Source of the DNA: Acidobacteriota bacterium
Lineage (GTDB): Bacteria; Acidobacteriota; Vicinamibacteria; Marinacidobacterales; Marinacidobacteraceae
Direction of reading: 5' to 3'
NCBI GenBank assembly: GCA_022826195.1
Contig: JAJDVI010000086.1
Coordinates: forward strand, 1 to 32,745
Length of the DNA: 32,745 nt
Shown here one piece after another: positions 15,009 to 23,361 of the stretch; within the stretch, counting starts at the first letter, position 1; every line of letters starts with the position of its first letter. Below the pieces are notes generated by a model, which saw only the letters and a list, made by a program, of their open reading frames with translations, did not search any database and was not told where the DNA came from. Made by a program: the position numbers and the translations under genes.

Positions 15009-15692
15009 ATGAGCGGCAAACAGCGACTCGCGCGTCTGGTCCTCGCGGCGATTCTTGCGTGGATCGCCGTGACGGTGCTGCTCGTGCTGCCTTGGCGCTG
15101 GACCCCGCCGCCGACCACGGCCTTCATGCTCCGGGAGCGGCTCGCGGGCGAGGGAACGATTCACTACCAGTGGGTGCGGTGGGACGACATCTCGCCCCAC
15201 CTGCCCATCGCGGCGGTGGCGGCCGAGGACCAGAAGTTTCCGGGGCACTTCGGCTTCGATTTCGACGAGATCGGCAAGGCGCTCGAGCGAAGCCGGCGCG
15301 GCGGAGGCCTGCGGGGAGCGAGCACGATCACGCAACAGGTCGCGAAGAACCTCTACCTGTGGCCCGGCCAGAACCTCGTCCGGAAGGGTCTGGAGGCGTA
15401 CTTCGCGGTCGCGATCGAGCTCCTGTGGCCCAAGCGCCGCATCCTGGAGGTGTATCTGAACGTCGCCGAGTTCGGCCCCGGCACCTTCGGCGTCCTGGCG
15501 GCCAGCCGGCACGCCTTCCTCCGGGAACCGGGAGACCTGACGCCGCGCCAGGCCGCGACCCTGGTCGCGGTGCTGCCGAGTCCCAAGCGCATGTCGGCCG
15601 CCAGCCCCTCGGAATACGTGCTGCGCCGGACCCGCGAGATCCAGGAGGCCGTGGCGCAGCTCGGCGGCGCCGGCTACCTCAGCGGCCTCTGA
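15009..15692 (+). CDS. mtgA: Monofunctional peptidoglycan glycosyltransferase MtgA
   Basis: A 227-residue GT51 enzyme that polymerises lipid II into glycan strands without a transpeptidase domain. One N-terminal membrane helix (about 9-28) anchors it in the inner membrane. The catalytic Glu73 lies in AAVAAEDQKFPGHFGFD; the second motif is GASTITQQVAKNLYL, and further down come KRRILEVYLNVAEFG and RQAATLVAVLPSPKR, all GT51 signatures. A GTG at 14946 would extend the frame into the MscS gene; the ATG at 15009 gives the usual MtgA length. It converges on sppA with a 16-bp gap. Confidence 0.95.
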   Translation: MSGKQRLARLVLAAILAWIAVTVLLVLPWRWTPPPTTAFMLRERLAGEGTIHYQWVRWDDISPHLPIAAVAAEDQKFPGHFGFDFDEIGKALERSRRGGGLRGASTITQQVAKNLYLWPGQNLVRKGLEAYFAVAIELLWPKRRILEVYLNVAEFGPGTFGVLAASRHAFLREPGDLTPRQAATLVAVLPSPKRMSAASPSEYVLRRTREIQEAVAQLGGAGYLSGL

Positions 15693-15708
15693 CCGGCGGG
15701 CGCCAGCG

Positions 15709-17448
15709 CTAGCGGAACTCGGGGACGAAGGGCAGCAGCGCCAGACGGGTGCCCCGGAGCGCCGCGTCGAGGACCGGGAGGCGCTCCCGCAGGCCTCCGG
15801 CGCGGAGTTCGGCCTCGATCGCCTCGGCAAGGGTCGGGGGTTCCGGCAACGAAACCCACTCGATGGCCGCGTCGTCCGGGAAACCGGCCTCCCTCGCCGC
15901 CAGGCGGACGGCGTCTTCGATCCCTCCCTCCTGGTCCACGAGGCCGACCGCGATCGCCTGCCCACCGGTGAAGACCCGGCCCTGGCCGATGGCATCCACG
16001 TCGGCCGTGGTCATGTTCCGGGCCGCGGACACGCGCTCCAGGAAGACGCCGTAGATCTCGGCGGCGCCCTCCCGCAGCCGCTCGAGGTCCTGCTCGTCCA
16101 GCGGCCGGGAGGGACTGAGCCAGTTCGGCCGGCCGCCGGCCGACACGAGGTCCGCTGCGATCCCGATCTTCTCCAGGAGTTCCCCGATGCTGAACTTCCC
16201 GACGTACACGCCGATGGAGCCGGTGACGGAAAGCGGCTGGGCGACCACGCGCCGCGCGGCCGTCGAGACCCAGTAGCCGCCCGACGCCGCCGTGTCGCCG
16301 AACGAGGCGACCAGCGGTTTCACTGCGCGCACCCGATCGGCGGCCCGCCAGATCGTGTCCGAGGCGGAATCGCTGCCGCCGGGACTCGAGACCCGGAGTA
16401 CGACCGCGTCCACCGACTCTTCCTCTTCCGCCCAGGCGAGCGCCTCCGCGACCGTCGTGGCGCCGGCGACGCGTCCCATGGAGAGGTCCTCCCGGCTCTT
16501 GCCGGGGAGGATCGCGCCGTCCACGTGGACGACCGCGACCCTGGCTTCAGGCCGAGAGGAGGCCCGCCGCGACGATGCCACGTAGTCCGCGATGTCCACG
16601 AGCTTCGCCTCCTCGACATCCTCCTTGATCTCGTCCAGGTAGCTGAGAACGTCCACCAGGCCGTGCTCCAGCGCGCGGCTCGCGGTGTAGGGGCCGCCTG
16701 CGAGCAACCGGTCCGCATCGCCCGGTGTGATTCCGCGCGCCTCGGCCACCGCTGCCGCCGTCCCCGACCGGAACTCCTCGCCGAGGGATTCGAGCTGCTC
16801 GCGATGCTCGGGGCTCATCCCCGATCCGGTGAACACGTCCGGCGCGTTCTTGTAGGGGCCGATCGCCTCGAACTGCGCCTCGATTCCCAGCTTCTCGAAG
16901 AGCCCGGCGAAGAACATGACCTCCATCGAGATCCCGTAGAGCCCCAACTGGCCCCGCGGGTGCATGTGGATCCGGTCGGCGGCGCTCGCCAGGTAGTAGT
17001 CCATGAGCCCGGCGTACTCGAGCGAGGCGGTGACCCGCTTGCCCGCCTCGCGGAAACGAAGCGCGGCATCCCGCAGTTCGCGCGCCCGCGCCCATCCCAT
17101 CCGGGTGTTCCCCACGCGCAGGTGCAGGGCGCCGATGCGGGGATCCTCCGCAGCTCGCGACATGCCCTGGATCAGTTCGCCGAAGCTGGGTCCGGCGTCG
17201 GCGAACAGGAACGGGGCGTAGGGGAGGGTCTCCGGGTACTCCCCCTCCGTACCGACGAGCAGGATGCCGTCCTCGGGAACCGAGGGGTCGCCACCGAGGA
17301 AGAAGGTGAACGCCAGGCCCAGGAAACCCAGCCCCACGAACACCGCGGCCACCAGCATGGCGGTGAGCAGACAGCCGGAGCCGGAGCGGTGGCGCGGTGC
17401 CGGCGGGGGGGGCGGCGGCGCCACGCGGTCGGCGAACGGCTCGGTCAT
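15709..17448 (-). CDS. sppA: Signal peptide peptidase SppA (67-kDa-type protease IV)
   Basis: A 579-residue inner-membrane serine protease that clears cleaved signal peptides. A proline-rich cytoplasmic tail (9-18) precedes one membrane helix at about 25-52. There are two tandem S49 domains, as in the long SppA type. The catalytic lysine is Lys200 (IGPYKNAPDVFTGSGMS), in the N-terminal domain. The nucleophile is Ser389 (FGDTAASGGYW), in the C-terminal domain. The Lys/Ser split across domains is the hallmark of E. coli-type SppA. SPGGSDSASD at about 355-364 is also typical. It lies downstream of the anchored TPR gene on the same strand, separated by 148 bp that contain the dispersed repeat. 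Confidence 0.95.
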   Translation of the reverse strand: MTEPFADRVAPPPPPPAPRHRSGSGCLLTAMLVAAVFVGLGFLGLAFTFFLGGDPSVPEDGILLVGTEGEYPETLPYAPFLFADAGPSFGELIQGMSRAAEDPRIGALHLRVGNTRMGWARARELRDAALRFREAGKRVTASLEYAGLMDYYLASAADRIHMHPRGQLGLYGISMEVMFFAGLFEKLGIEAQFEAIGPYKNAPDVFTGSGMSPEHREQLESLGEEFRSGTAAAVAEARGITPGDADRLLAGGPYTASRALEHGLVDVLSYLDEIKEDVEEAKLVDIADYVASSRRASSRPEARVAVVHVDGAILPGKSREDLSMGRVAGATTVAEALAWAEEEESVDAVVLRVSSPGGSDSASDTIWRAADRVRAVKPLVASFGDTAASGGYWVSTAARRVVAQPLSVTGSIGVYVGKFSIGELLEKIGIAADLVSAGGRPNWLSPSRPLDEQDLERLREGAAEIYGVFLERVSAARNMTTADVDAIGQGRVFTGGQAIAVGLVDQEGGIEDAVRLAAREAGFPDDAAIEWVSLPEPPTLAEAIEAELRAGGLRERLPVLDAALRGTRLALLPFVPEFR

Positions 17449-17490
17449 CGGTCAGGTTCCTGCTTGGTGTCGCGGGAACCGCGGGGGGTT

Positions 17491-17591
17491 CGGCCGGGGA
17501 TGCATCCGGGCCAGGTGTGCCGTGAGGTTGTTTGGTGTTGCGGCGTGCGCGGCGCGGAGCGCCGCGGTGCCGGTCTGGAGACCGGCGTTCC
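17491..17591 (+). repeat. Copy of the dispersed ~83-bp repeat with a disrupted linker
   Basis: The unit at 17537-17591 matches the 7338-7392 unit with one difference (GTTGCGGCG for GTTGCGACG). The preceding linker-like segment (from 17491, CGGCCGGGGATGCATCCGGG) resembles the 28-base linker but has about 18 extra bases before the unit. The copy ends five bases from the stop codon of the minus-strand TPR gene and is antisense to it, in the gap before sppA. Confidence 0.85.
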
Positions 17592-17596
17592 AAGGG

Positions 17597-18283
17597 TCAG
17601 CGCGACGGGTCAGGAAGCCGCTCCTTCCGGGTCTCGGCGAGATCCCGAAAGGCGGAGGCGGGGTACTCCTCGACGATCCGTTCGTAGAGGGAAACCGCCG
17701 CTTCCGGCCTTCCCTGTTCCTCTTCGAGCACCCCCAGCTCGAACAGCACCGGATCGAGCGGCAGATCGCCGCCCCCGTCGAGCAGGCTCCGGTACGCGAG
17801 AGCCGCCTCTTCGCCCTTGCCGGAGGTCCGCTGTACGCCGGCGAGACCGAGGGTGGCGAGTTCCGCCAGCAGATCGTTCCGGCCCCGCACCTGCTCGAAG
17901 CTCGCCGCCGCCGCTTCGTACTCGCCCAGCGCTCGCTGGCAGACTCCGGCGTAGTAACGGGCGGTCCTGCCCTCGACCGAGTTGCCTTCGCTCTCGGCGA
18001 GTCGCTCGAGTTCGGACAGCGACGCCTCGCACGGCCCTTGCTGGCCTTCCTGCCCCCCGGTTACCTGTTGGATCTCGGCGGTGAGGACGCCGAGGCGGGT
18101 CCGCGCCGCTTCCTTGCGATTGCCACGGTTCACCAGGAACCCGCCGGCGAGGAGCGCGATCCCCACGGTTGCGGCAACGATGGTGACCAGCGAACGGCGG
18201 TTCTCCTGGGCCCAGTCGACCGCCCGCTCGACGCGCAGGATGAGGGCGTCGGTCTCGAGTTTGTGTCGTTCTTCGCCGCGCAT
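17597..18283 (-). CDS. Membrane-anchored TPR protein (YfgM-like)
   Basis: A 228-residue protein with a cytoplasmic N-terminus (VERAVDWAQENRR), one membrane helix at about 31-51, and a periplasmic TPR region of helix pairs (RYYAGVCQRALGEYEAAAAS, LATLGLAGVQRTSGKGEEAA, LFELGVLEEEQGRPEAA, LYERIVEEYPASAF). This is the layout of YfgM/ancillary SecYEG TPR proteins that help periplasmic chaperoning; membership of that family is a shape-based inference. The following sppA gene would fit an envelope-export theme. The start at 18283 is supported by TAGAAT 17 bases upstream; no Shine-Dalgarno is evident. Confidence 0.8.
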   Translation of the reverse strand: MRGEERHKLETDALILRVERAVDWAQENRRSLVTIVAATVGIALLAGGFLVNRGNRKEAARTRLGVLTAEIQQVTGGQEGQQGPCEASLSELERLAESEGNSVEGRTARYYAGVCQRALGEYEAAAASFEQVRGRNDLLAELATLGLAGVQRTSGKGEEAALAYRSLLDGGGDLPLDPVLFELGVLEEEQGRPEAAVSLYERIVEEYPASAFRDLAETRKERLPDPSR

Positions 18284-18300
18284 GGGTCCGGGAAACCGGA

Positions 18301-18306
18301 ATTCTA
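18301..18306 (-). promoter_or_regulatory. Probable -10 box of the anchored TPR gene
   Basis: TAGAAT on the minus strand (18306 to 18301) ends 17 bases before the ATG at 18283, predicting a leader of roughly ten bases. The same word, in the shared context CTAGAATTCCG, occurs before the DUF4105 gene near 23326. No clear -35 element is visible. Confidence 0.45.
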
Positions 18307-18463
18307 GCCGCGCCCGGTCGGGGAGAAGGCCACGGGTCCATGTCCGTACGCGGTTGCCCGAGAGGCTCCGGCCGCGTGACCCGCCGGTTAGGCTTCCCGG
18401 GGGGAGCGGGGAGCGGTTGACCTGCGTCGGCGGTGGGGAACCCGTTCGCCCGAGGCCTTGACG

Positions 18464-20716
18464 ATGATGCCCCGACTCCGCCATCTCGCATCGGAACTCC
18501 GGGCGGATGCCGTATCGCCGAAAGCCGTTCCGGCGCTGGTGACCGGCTTCACCACCGGCGTCGGTCTGCTCGTTGCGCAGATCGCCTACGGAACGCTCAT
18601 TTTTTCCGGGCCGCTCGCGCCGTATGCGTCCCAGGGCGTCGGGCTGGTGCTGTTCGGAAACTTCGCCGCCTGCCTGCTCATCGCTCTGGCCGGCGGTTTT
18701 CGCGGGGCGATATCGGGGCTGTCCCCGGCGCTGATCGTCGCGATGGCGCTGATCGGCGCCACCACGGCCGCCGAGGGCCGCGCGCTCTTCGTCACGGCCA
18801 CGGGCGCCCTCGTGATCAGCGCGGTCGCCACCGGGGCGTTGTTTCTGCTGATCGGGCGATACCGGCTCGCCAATCTGGTGCGCTTCGTCCCCTACCCGGT
18901 GGCCGGCGGTTTCGTGGCCGGCATCGGAGCCGCCGTATGCCTGGCCGCCATGTCCCTGATGGGGGCGGAGCCCGACTGGCGCGCGATTCCGGCGCTCCTC
19001 GAATCCTCGGCGCTCTGGAAGTGGATTCCGGGCGCGGCGTTCGGTCTGGCGCTGTACCTCGCCATGAAACGGTGGCGCCGCTCCTGGATCCTGCCGGTCA
19101 GCGTGGCGCTCGCCGCCGGTGCAACCCACCTCGGACTCGCGGCGCTCGAGATCTCCCGGGACGAAGCAAGGATCGCGGGCTTCCTGCTGACCAGCACCTC
19201 GGACGGCAATCTGTGGCCGGCGCTCGGACCGGCGGACCTGGAACTCGTGGACTGGGGGGCGATGCTCCTGCAACTACCCACCATGTCGATGCTGGTGCTG
19301 GTCGCGCTCATCGTCGTGATCATGAATCTCGCCGGGCTCGAGATGGCCGCGAACCAGGACCTGGACTGGGACCGCGAGTTCCGCGCCACCGGGCTCGCCA
19401 GCGTGGTCGCCGGGTTCGGCGGCGGCACGGCGGCGAGCATGATCGTCCCGGCGTCGCTCCGCAGCAAGCTGTTCGGGGCCGCCACCCGGCTGACCGGCGT
19501 CGTCGCCGCGCTCGTCATCGCGTCCGCGCTGTTCGTGGGCGACGCCATGCTGGAACTGGTCCCGGTGGCGCTGGTGGGCGGCATCCTCTTCTTCGCCGGC
19601 TTCAGCATGCTGGACGAGGGGCTCGTCAGGAGCCGGAAGCGGCTCCCCGGGTCGGAGTACGCCATCATCGTGCTCATCGCGGTGGCCATCGTCGCGTTCG
19701 GGCTGTTCGAGGGAGTGGGTACCGGAATCCTGGCCACCCTGGTGTTCTTCGCCGTGCGGCTGAGCCGCGTGGATCCCATCGAGTCGCGCTTCACCGCGCG
19801 TGAACTCCGGAGCACCAAGGCGCGTTCGGTCCCGGACCGCGCCATCCTGCTGGAGGAGGGCGAGCGCTTCCTCGGATACCGGCTTCGCGGCTATCTCTTC
19901 TTCGGCAGCGTGAGCCCGCTGGCCGATCAGCTCCGGAGATCCCTGAGCGGCGATCCGCGCCCCACCTGTCTGCTGCTCGACTTCACGAAGGTGTCCGGTT
20001 CCGACTTCTCGGCGGTGAACGTCCTCGCGAGGTTCCTGCGGGCGGCGAACGCGGCCGGGGTGACCGTGGTGCTGGGAGCGCCCTCGAAGCAACTCGGAAG
20101 AGGCCTCCAGCGCAACCTTTCCGCACCGGAGTTTGCAGCGGTCCGGATGGAGCCGAACACCGACCACGCGCTCGAGCGCTGTGAGGAAATCCTCATCGAG
20201 GCGTGGAGGGCGAAGGCGGGCGAGGTGGACGAGCGCCGCGCGGCGCTATTCGCGCGCACCGCCGACGACCTCGAGCGGCATCTCGAGCGGCAGATCCGTT
20301 TCGAGGACCTGATGGACGAACTGGAGGGCTGGTTGTACCCGCGCCGCTACGCCGCCGGGGAAGCGCTCGCCGGTCCGGGTGCGCCGAGCGACGGCCTGCA
20401 ATTGCTGACCTCCGGCCGGGCTTCCGCCTTCGGAGCCGAGGGGGCGCGTCTGCTCCAGTACGGCCCCGGCGACGCGATCTGGCCGGTGGCCGCCGACGAC
20501 GATCGCGCACCCGCGGTGCTGGCGGACGGGGACTGCGAGGCGATGGTGCTGGCGCCGGACGCCCGGCGCTGGCTGGAAGAGCACCGGGAACGGCTCGCGC
20601 TCGATCTGTACCGCTACCTGCTCGCCGCCCGCTTCGAGACGGAGGCCGCGGCTCGACTGCCGGATGGCGCGCCCGAACCCGGACCCGCCTCATCAGCGCG
20701 AAACGAATCCCGGTAG
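18464..20716 (+). CDS. SulP-family anion transporter with STAS and cyclic-nucleotide-binding-like domains
   Basis: A 750-residue inner-membrane carrier. Residues 15-440 hold about a dozen hydrophobic segments with SulP features (GLLVAQIAYGTLIF, FRGAISGLSPALIVAMALIG, VRFVPYPVAGGFVAGIG). The STAS domain spans about 459-560 (YLFFGSVSPLADQL, CLLLDFTKVSGSDFSAVNVL). A C-terminal region (about 619-735) resembles a CAP/cyclic-nucleotide-binding fold (SGRASAFG, LLQYGPGDAIW), but the phosphate-binding cassette is not recognisable, so nucleotide binding is doubtful. This three-part build recalls fungal and bacterial YGR125W-like SulP proteins. The anion could be sulfate, bicarbonate or another oxyanion. 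Start: ATG at 18464, preceded by CGAGG; a TTG at 18458 is possible. TTGACC at 18417 may be a -35 element without a good -10. Confidence 0.9.
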   Translation: MMPRLRHLASELRADAVSPKAVPALVTGFTTGVGLLVAQIAYGTLIFSGPLAPYASQGVGLVLFGNFAACLLIALAGGFRGAISGLSPALIVAMALIGATTAAEGRALFVTATGALVISAVATGALFLLIGRYRLANLVRFVPYPVAGGFVAGIGAAVCLAAMSLMGAEPDWRAIPALLESSALWKWIPGAAFGLALYLAMKRWRRSWILPVSVALAAGATHLGLAALEISRDEARIAGFLLTSTSDGNLWPALGPADLELVDWGAMLLQLPTMSMLVLVALIVVIMNLAGLEMAANQDLDWDREFRATGLASVVAGFGGGTAASMIVPASLRSKLFGAATRLTGVVAALVIASALFVGDAMLELVPVALVGGILFFAGFSMLDEGLVRSRKRLPGSEYAIIVLIAVAIVAFGLFEGVGTGILATLVFFAVRLSRVDPIESRFTARELRSTKARSVPDRAILLEEGERFLGYRLRGYLFFGSVSPLADQLRRSLSGDPRPTCLLLDFTKVSGSDFSAVNVLARFLRAANAAGVTVVLGAPSKQLGRGLQRNLSAPEFAAVRMEPNTDHALERCEEILIEAWRAKAGEVDERRAALFARTADDLERHLERQIRFEDLMDELEGWLYPRRYAAGEALAGPGAPSDGLQLLTSGRASAFGAEGARLLQYGPGDAIWPVAADDDRAPAVLADGDCEAMVLAPDARRWLEEHRERLALDLYRYLLAARFETEAAARLPDGAPEPGPASSARNESR

Positions 20717-20808
20717 CCGTCGCCTGCTGTGCCACCACCGCCGGGTGCGGCGCGGAACCGGGCGCGAGACCCCGCGCGCGACCGATCCGAAGGTGGGGGC
20801 GCCTCGCG

Positions 20809-22149
20809 CTAGACGCGCACCACGCCCCGGAGGCGGGCGCCGTCCGGAATCCGCGCGGGCCGGTCCCGGCGGCCCACGACGGTTACTTCGCCCTCGCAGG
20901 CGACCTGCCGCCCGAACCGGACGTCGCCGCTGACCTGCAGGCGGTCGCAGGCGAGCAGCGACGGGGGCCCGTGGGGAAAGCGGGCCTCGAGGTCGCTGAT
21001 GAACCGGTAGCGCTCCCGGTCGAGCGCGACCGGCGGCGGCTCGCGGGCGGGTTCGACCAGGCCGTTCTCGTCGATCGCGTAGATGTCGGAGCGCAGGACC
21101 AGCAGGTTCTCGGTGGTCTTGACCGGCGCGAACCGCCGTCTCGGGACCTCGACGGCCTGGGCCCCGTCGAAGGCCTCGAGCGCGGTGCCGGCGGCCTGCT
21201 CGAGGTGGAATACCGGCTCGGATCCCGGGTCGCGCGGATCCGCCGTCTTCGGGTTCGCGATGGTCGGCAGCGGGAGGAAGCCCCCTCCCCGGTCGAGGGC
21301 TTCCCGGAGCGCCTCGAGCCGCAGCCACAGGTTGTTGGCGTTGAAATAGCAGTACCGCTCGTGGTCCCGGAAGGCGTCCTTGTCTTCCGGGGCGCACTGC
21401 GCCGTCTCGCGGAGCACGAGCCGTCCGTCGCGGCGCCGGCGCGCCAGGTGCCCGCCCTTCCAGTCCTCGGGCGTGCGCCGGACGACCTCCATGAGGAACG
21501 GCGCGCCCGATCGGATGAACCAGGCCAGCAACGACGGATCGGGACACCCGCCGACGTTGTCCACGTTCGAGACGAAGGCGTAGCGAAATCCCTTTCCCAG
21601 GAGATCGGCGAGCAGGCCGCTGGTGCCGAGCGCGGTGTAGAGATCGCCGTGCCCCGGCGGGCACCATTCGAGATCCGGCCGGTCGGGCACCCGCACGGGG
21701 GCGAAGTCGGCGCGGCGAAGCTTGGGCGCCTCGTGCTGGAGGAAGCTCTGGACGTCCCGGTCCCCCAGAGTCTCCCGAATCGCCGCGTCCGTGGCGAAGC
21801 TGTTCATGAGGACCGGGCGCACCCCCACCGTCTCGGCCTGCTTCAGGGCAATGTCGAGAAAGGTCATCCCCTCGGTGGCGTAGAGAAGGGCCTTGGGAGC
21901 CCGCATCCCCATGGTGGTCCCGAGTCCGCCGTTCAGGGTGATCGCGACGGTGCGGGCCCGCGCGTCCCGTGGGGCGGCCGCGCCGGGCTCCGCGAACACG
22001 GGGAGTTCGGTCACGGGACCAATGGCGCCCTCCGGAACGTGGCAAGGCCCCCGGGAAGCCGACCGAACGCTCTCCCCGAACCCGCGGCGAAACGCCGCGG
22101 GCATCCCGCGGCGGCGTAACGCCGCCTCGATTGCGGGCGCCGGGTTCAC
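20809..22149 (-). CDS. UDPGP-family UTP--sugar-1-phosphate uridylyltransferase
   Basis: A 446-residue cytoplasmic nucleotidyltransferase of the eukaryotic-like UDPGP family. The nucleotide-binding motif is LNGGLGTTMGMRAPK (72-86). PPGHGDLYTAL (164-174) binds the uracil and substrate, SNVDNVG (194-200) contributes the metal aspartate, and the C-terminal tail starts a beta-helix-like region (LQVSGDVRFGRQVACEGEVTVV, from about residue 400). It probably makes UDP-glucose or a related UDP-sugar for envelope polysaccharide. The GTG start at 22149 overlaps the DUF4105 stop as GTGA and is preceded by GGAGG, so the two are translationally coupled. It converges on the SulP gene across 92 bp in which I see no element. 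Confidence 0.9.
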   Translation of the reverse strand: MNPAPAIEAALRRRGMPAAFRRGFGESVRSASRGPCHVPEGAIGPVTELPVFAEPGAAAPRDARARTVAITLNGGLGTTMGMRAPKALLYATEGMTFLDIALKQAETVGVRPVLMNSFATDAAIRETLGDRDVQSFLQHEAPKLRRADFAPVRVPDRPDLEWCPPGHGDLYTALGTSGLLADLLGKGFRYAFVSNVDNVGGCPDPSLLAWFIRSGAPFLMEVVRRTPEDWKGGHLARRRRDGRLVLRETAQCAPEDKDAFRDHERYCYFNANNLWLRLEALREALDRGGGFLPLPTIANPKTADPRDPGSEPVFHLEQAAGTALEAFDGAQAVEVPRRRFAPVKTTENLLVLRSDIYAIDENGLVEPAREPPPVALDRERYRFISDLEARFPHGPPSLLACDRLQVSGDVRFGRQVACEGEVTVVGRRDRPARIPDGARLRGVVRV

Positions 22150-23312
22150 GGAGATGCCTCCGCGGGCTGCCGGCGCCGCCAGACGATCGCCGCCACCGGC
22201 AACAGGGCGGCCAGAACCGTCCAACCGAGCGGCTGGCGAAGGACCCCGGCGAGAAGCGCCAGGAGGAAACCCGCCCCCCAGACAAGCCGGGCCGGGCCGT
22301 ACCAGCGGGCGTGCCGGGTCGCGAGGAGGAAGTCGCTCGGCGGCACCGCGAGAGCGATGAGACTCGTCCGGAACTCGGGCAACGGACTCAGGATCAACAC
22401 CGCGGTTCCCACCGTTCCCACGAGCGCCATCAGCACCGCGGCGCTCGCGGTCCCGGCGCGGCGGAGTGCAGGCGTCCGCGGCAACGCGATGAGCAACGCG
22501 AGGAAGACCGCAATTCCGAACAGCCAGGGAAGATAGGGACGGCTCCCCGGATCGGGCGGCAGCAGGTCCCCGTAGCTTCCGGTGTGCAGCCGCTGGGGCG
22601 GTGCGCCGAACGCCGCTTCCACGCCGTAGCGAAGCGCGCCCGGCAGGAACATGGCGTCGAACGAGGAAATGGGCTCGTCGGCCACCGAACCGACACCGAC
22701 GTCCGAAAGCCAGAGCAACAGGGGATCCTCGTACAACCCGCGGCGGATGTGCCCGCGAAACGTCGGTTCGCTCTCCTGCCTCTGGAACGGCAGCGGCAGC
22801 GGGATCGGCTCGCGCAGCTTTCCGGAAGCCGCTTCATCGAGGTAGTCCCGTATGCGGCTCGTGCAGTTGTCGTCGAAGTGGTTGTAGATGTATTCGCTCG
22901 CGCCGGGCACGAGGTCCTGCGCAATCCGGCCGAGCAGCGCATCGCGCGCTTCCGGGGCGAGGTCGAGATCCTGGCGGAACACGCTGCGGTCGTCCCGGGA
23001 GTAGACCCTCACCATGTCTTCGTACCCGGATACGGCCATCCAGAAGACGGCTTCGCCCCGGAGGACCTCCTGCACGAGTCCGACCGGCCGCGAGAAGTCC
23101 GTGACTCCGTAGTTGAGGCACCGGTCTCCGACGCAGAGCGCGGCATGCCCCCATTTGCGGAAGACCACCGACTGGTCGGGGCCCATCGTCAACAGGAAGA
23201 TGGGCGGGGAGTCCGGCGTCTCGGGCGGCGTCTCCGAATCCTGGGCCTGAGCCACGGCGCCCGGGAGCGAAACCGCGAGCCCGGCCAGCAACAGCAGAGA
23301 GAAACGGGCCAA
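22146..23312 (-). CDS. DUF4105 domain membrane protein (Lnb N-terminal periplasmic-domain family)
   Basis: A 388-residue protein. A signal sequence (1-22) is followed by a DUF4105 domain (about 38-235) with the family marks KWGHAALCVG (His56) and YNHFDDNCTSRIRD (Cys150). The spacing of one conserved His and one Asn-Cys recalls NlpC/P60-LRAT-like thiol enzymes, so an envelope hydrolase or acyltransferase is possible; that is inference. The C-terminal part has four hydrophobic segments (about 250-267, 277-298, 302-315 and 340-377). The TTG at 23312 is preferred because TAGAAT lies 11 bases upstream and the signal sequence then starts at the N-terminus; an ATG at 23369 would cross the divergent hydratase start. 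It is coupled by a four-base overlap to the uridylyltransferase gene. Confidence 0.8.
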   Translation of the reverse strand: MARFSLLLLAGLAVSLPGAVAQAQDSETPPETPDSPPIFLLTMGPDQSVVFRKWGHAALCVGDRCLNYGVTDFSRPVGLVQEVLRGEAVFWMAVSGYEDMVRVYSRDDRSVFRQDLDLAPEARDALLGRIAQDLVPGASEYIYNHFDDNCTSRIRDYLDEAASGKLREPIPLPLPFQRQESEPTFRGHIRRGLYEDPLLLWLSDVGVGSVADEPISSFDAMFLPGALRYGVEAAFGAPPQRLHTGSYGDLLPPDPGSRPYLPWLFGIAVFLALLIALPRTPALRRAGTASAAVLMALVGTVGTAVLILSPLPEFRTSLIALAVPPSDFLLATRHARWYGPARLVWGAGFLLALLAGVLRQPLGWTVLAALLPVAAIVWRRRQPAEASP

Positions 23313-23323
23313 GACGAAGCGGA

Positions 23324-23354
23324 ATTCTAGTGACGCGGGGACCCTCTCTATACT
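23324..23354. promoter_or_regulatory. Divergent promoters between DUF4105 and the hydratase gene
   Basis: On the minus strand TAGAAT (23329 to 23324) is 11 bases before the TTG of the DUF4105 gene. On the plus strand TATACT (23349-23354) is seven bases before the GTG at 23362, exactly the distance expected if transcription begins at the start codon. The whole intergenic region is only 49 bp, so the two promoters share DNA and may be controlled together. No strong -35 hexamers are seen. Confidence 0.5.
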
Positions 23355-23361
23355 CAAAACC

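Noticed and set aside
20717..20808. Terminator between the convergent SulP and uridylyltransferase genes
   Set aside because: No hairpin followed by a T-rich stretch and no copy of the dispersed repeat could be found in these 92 bases.
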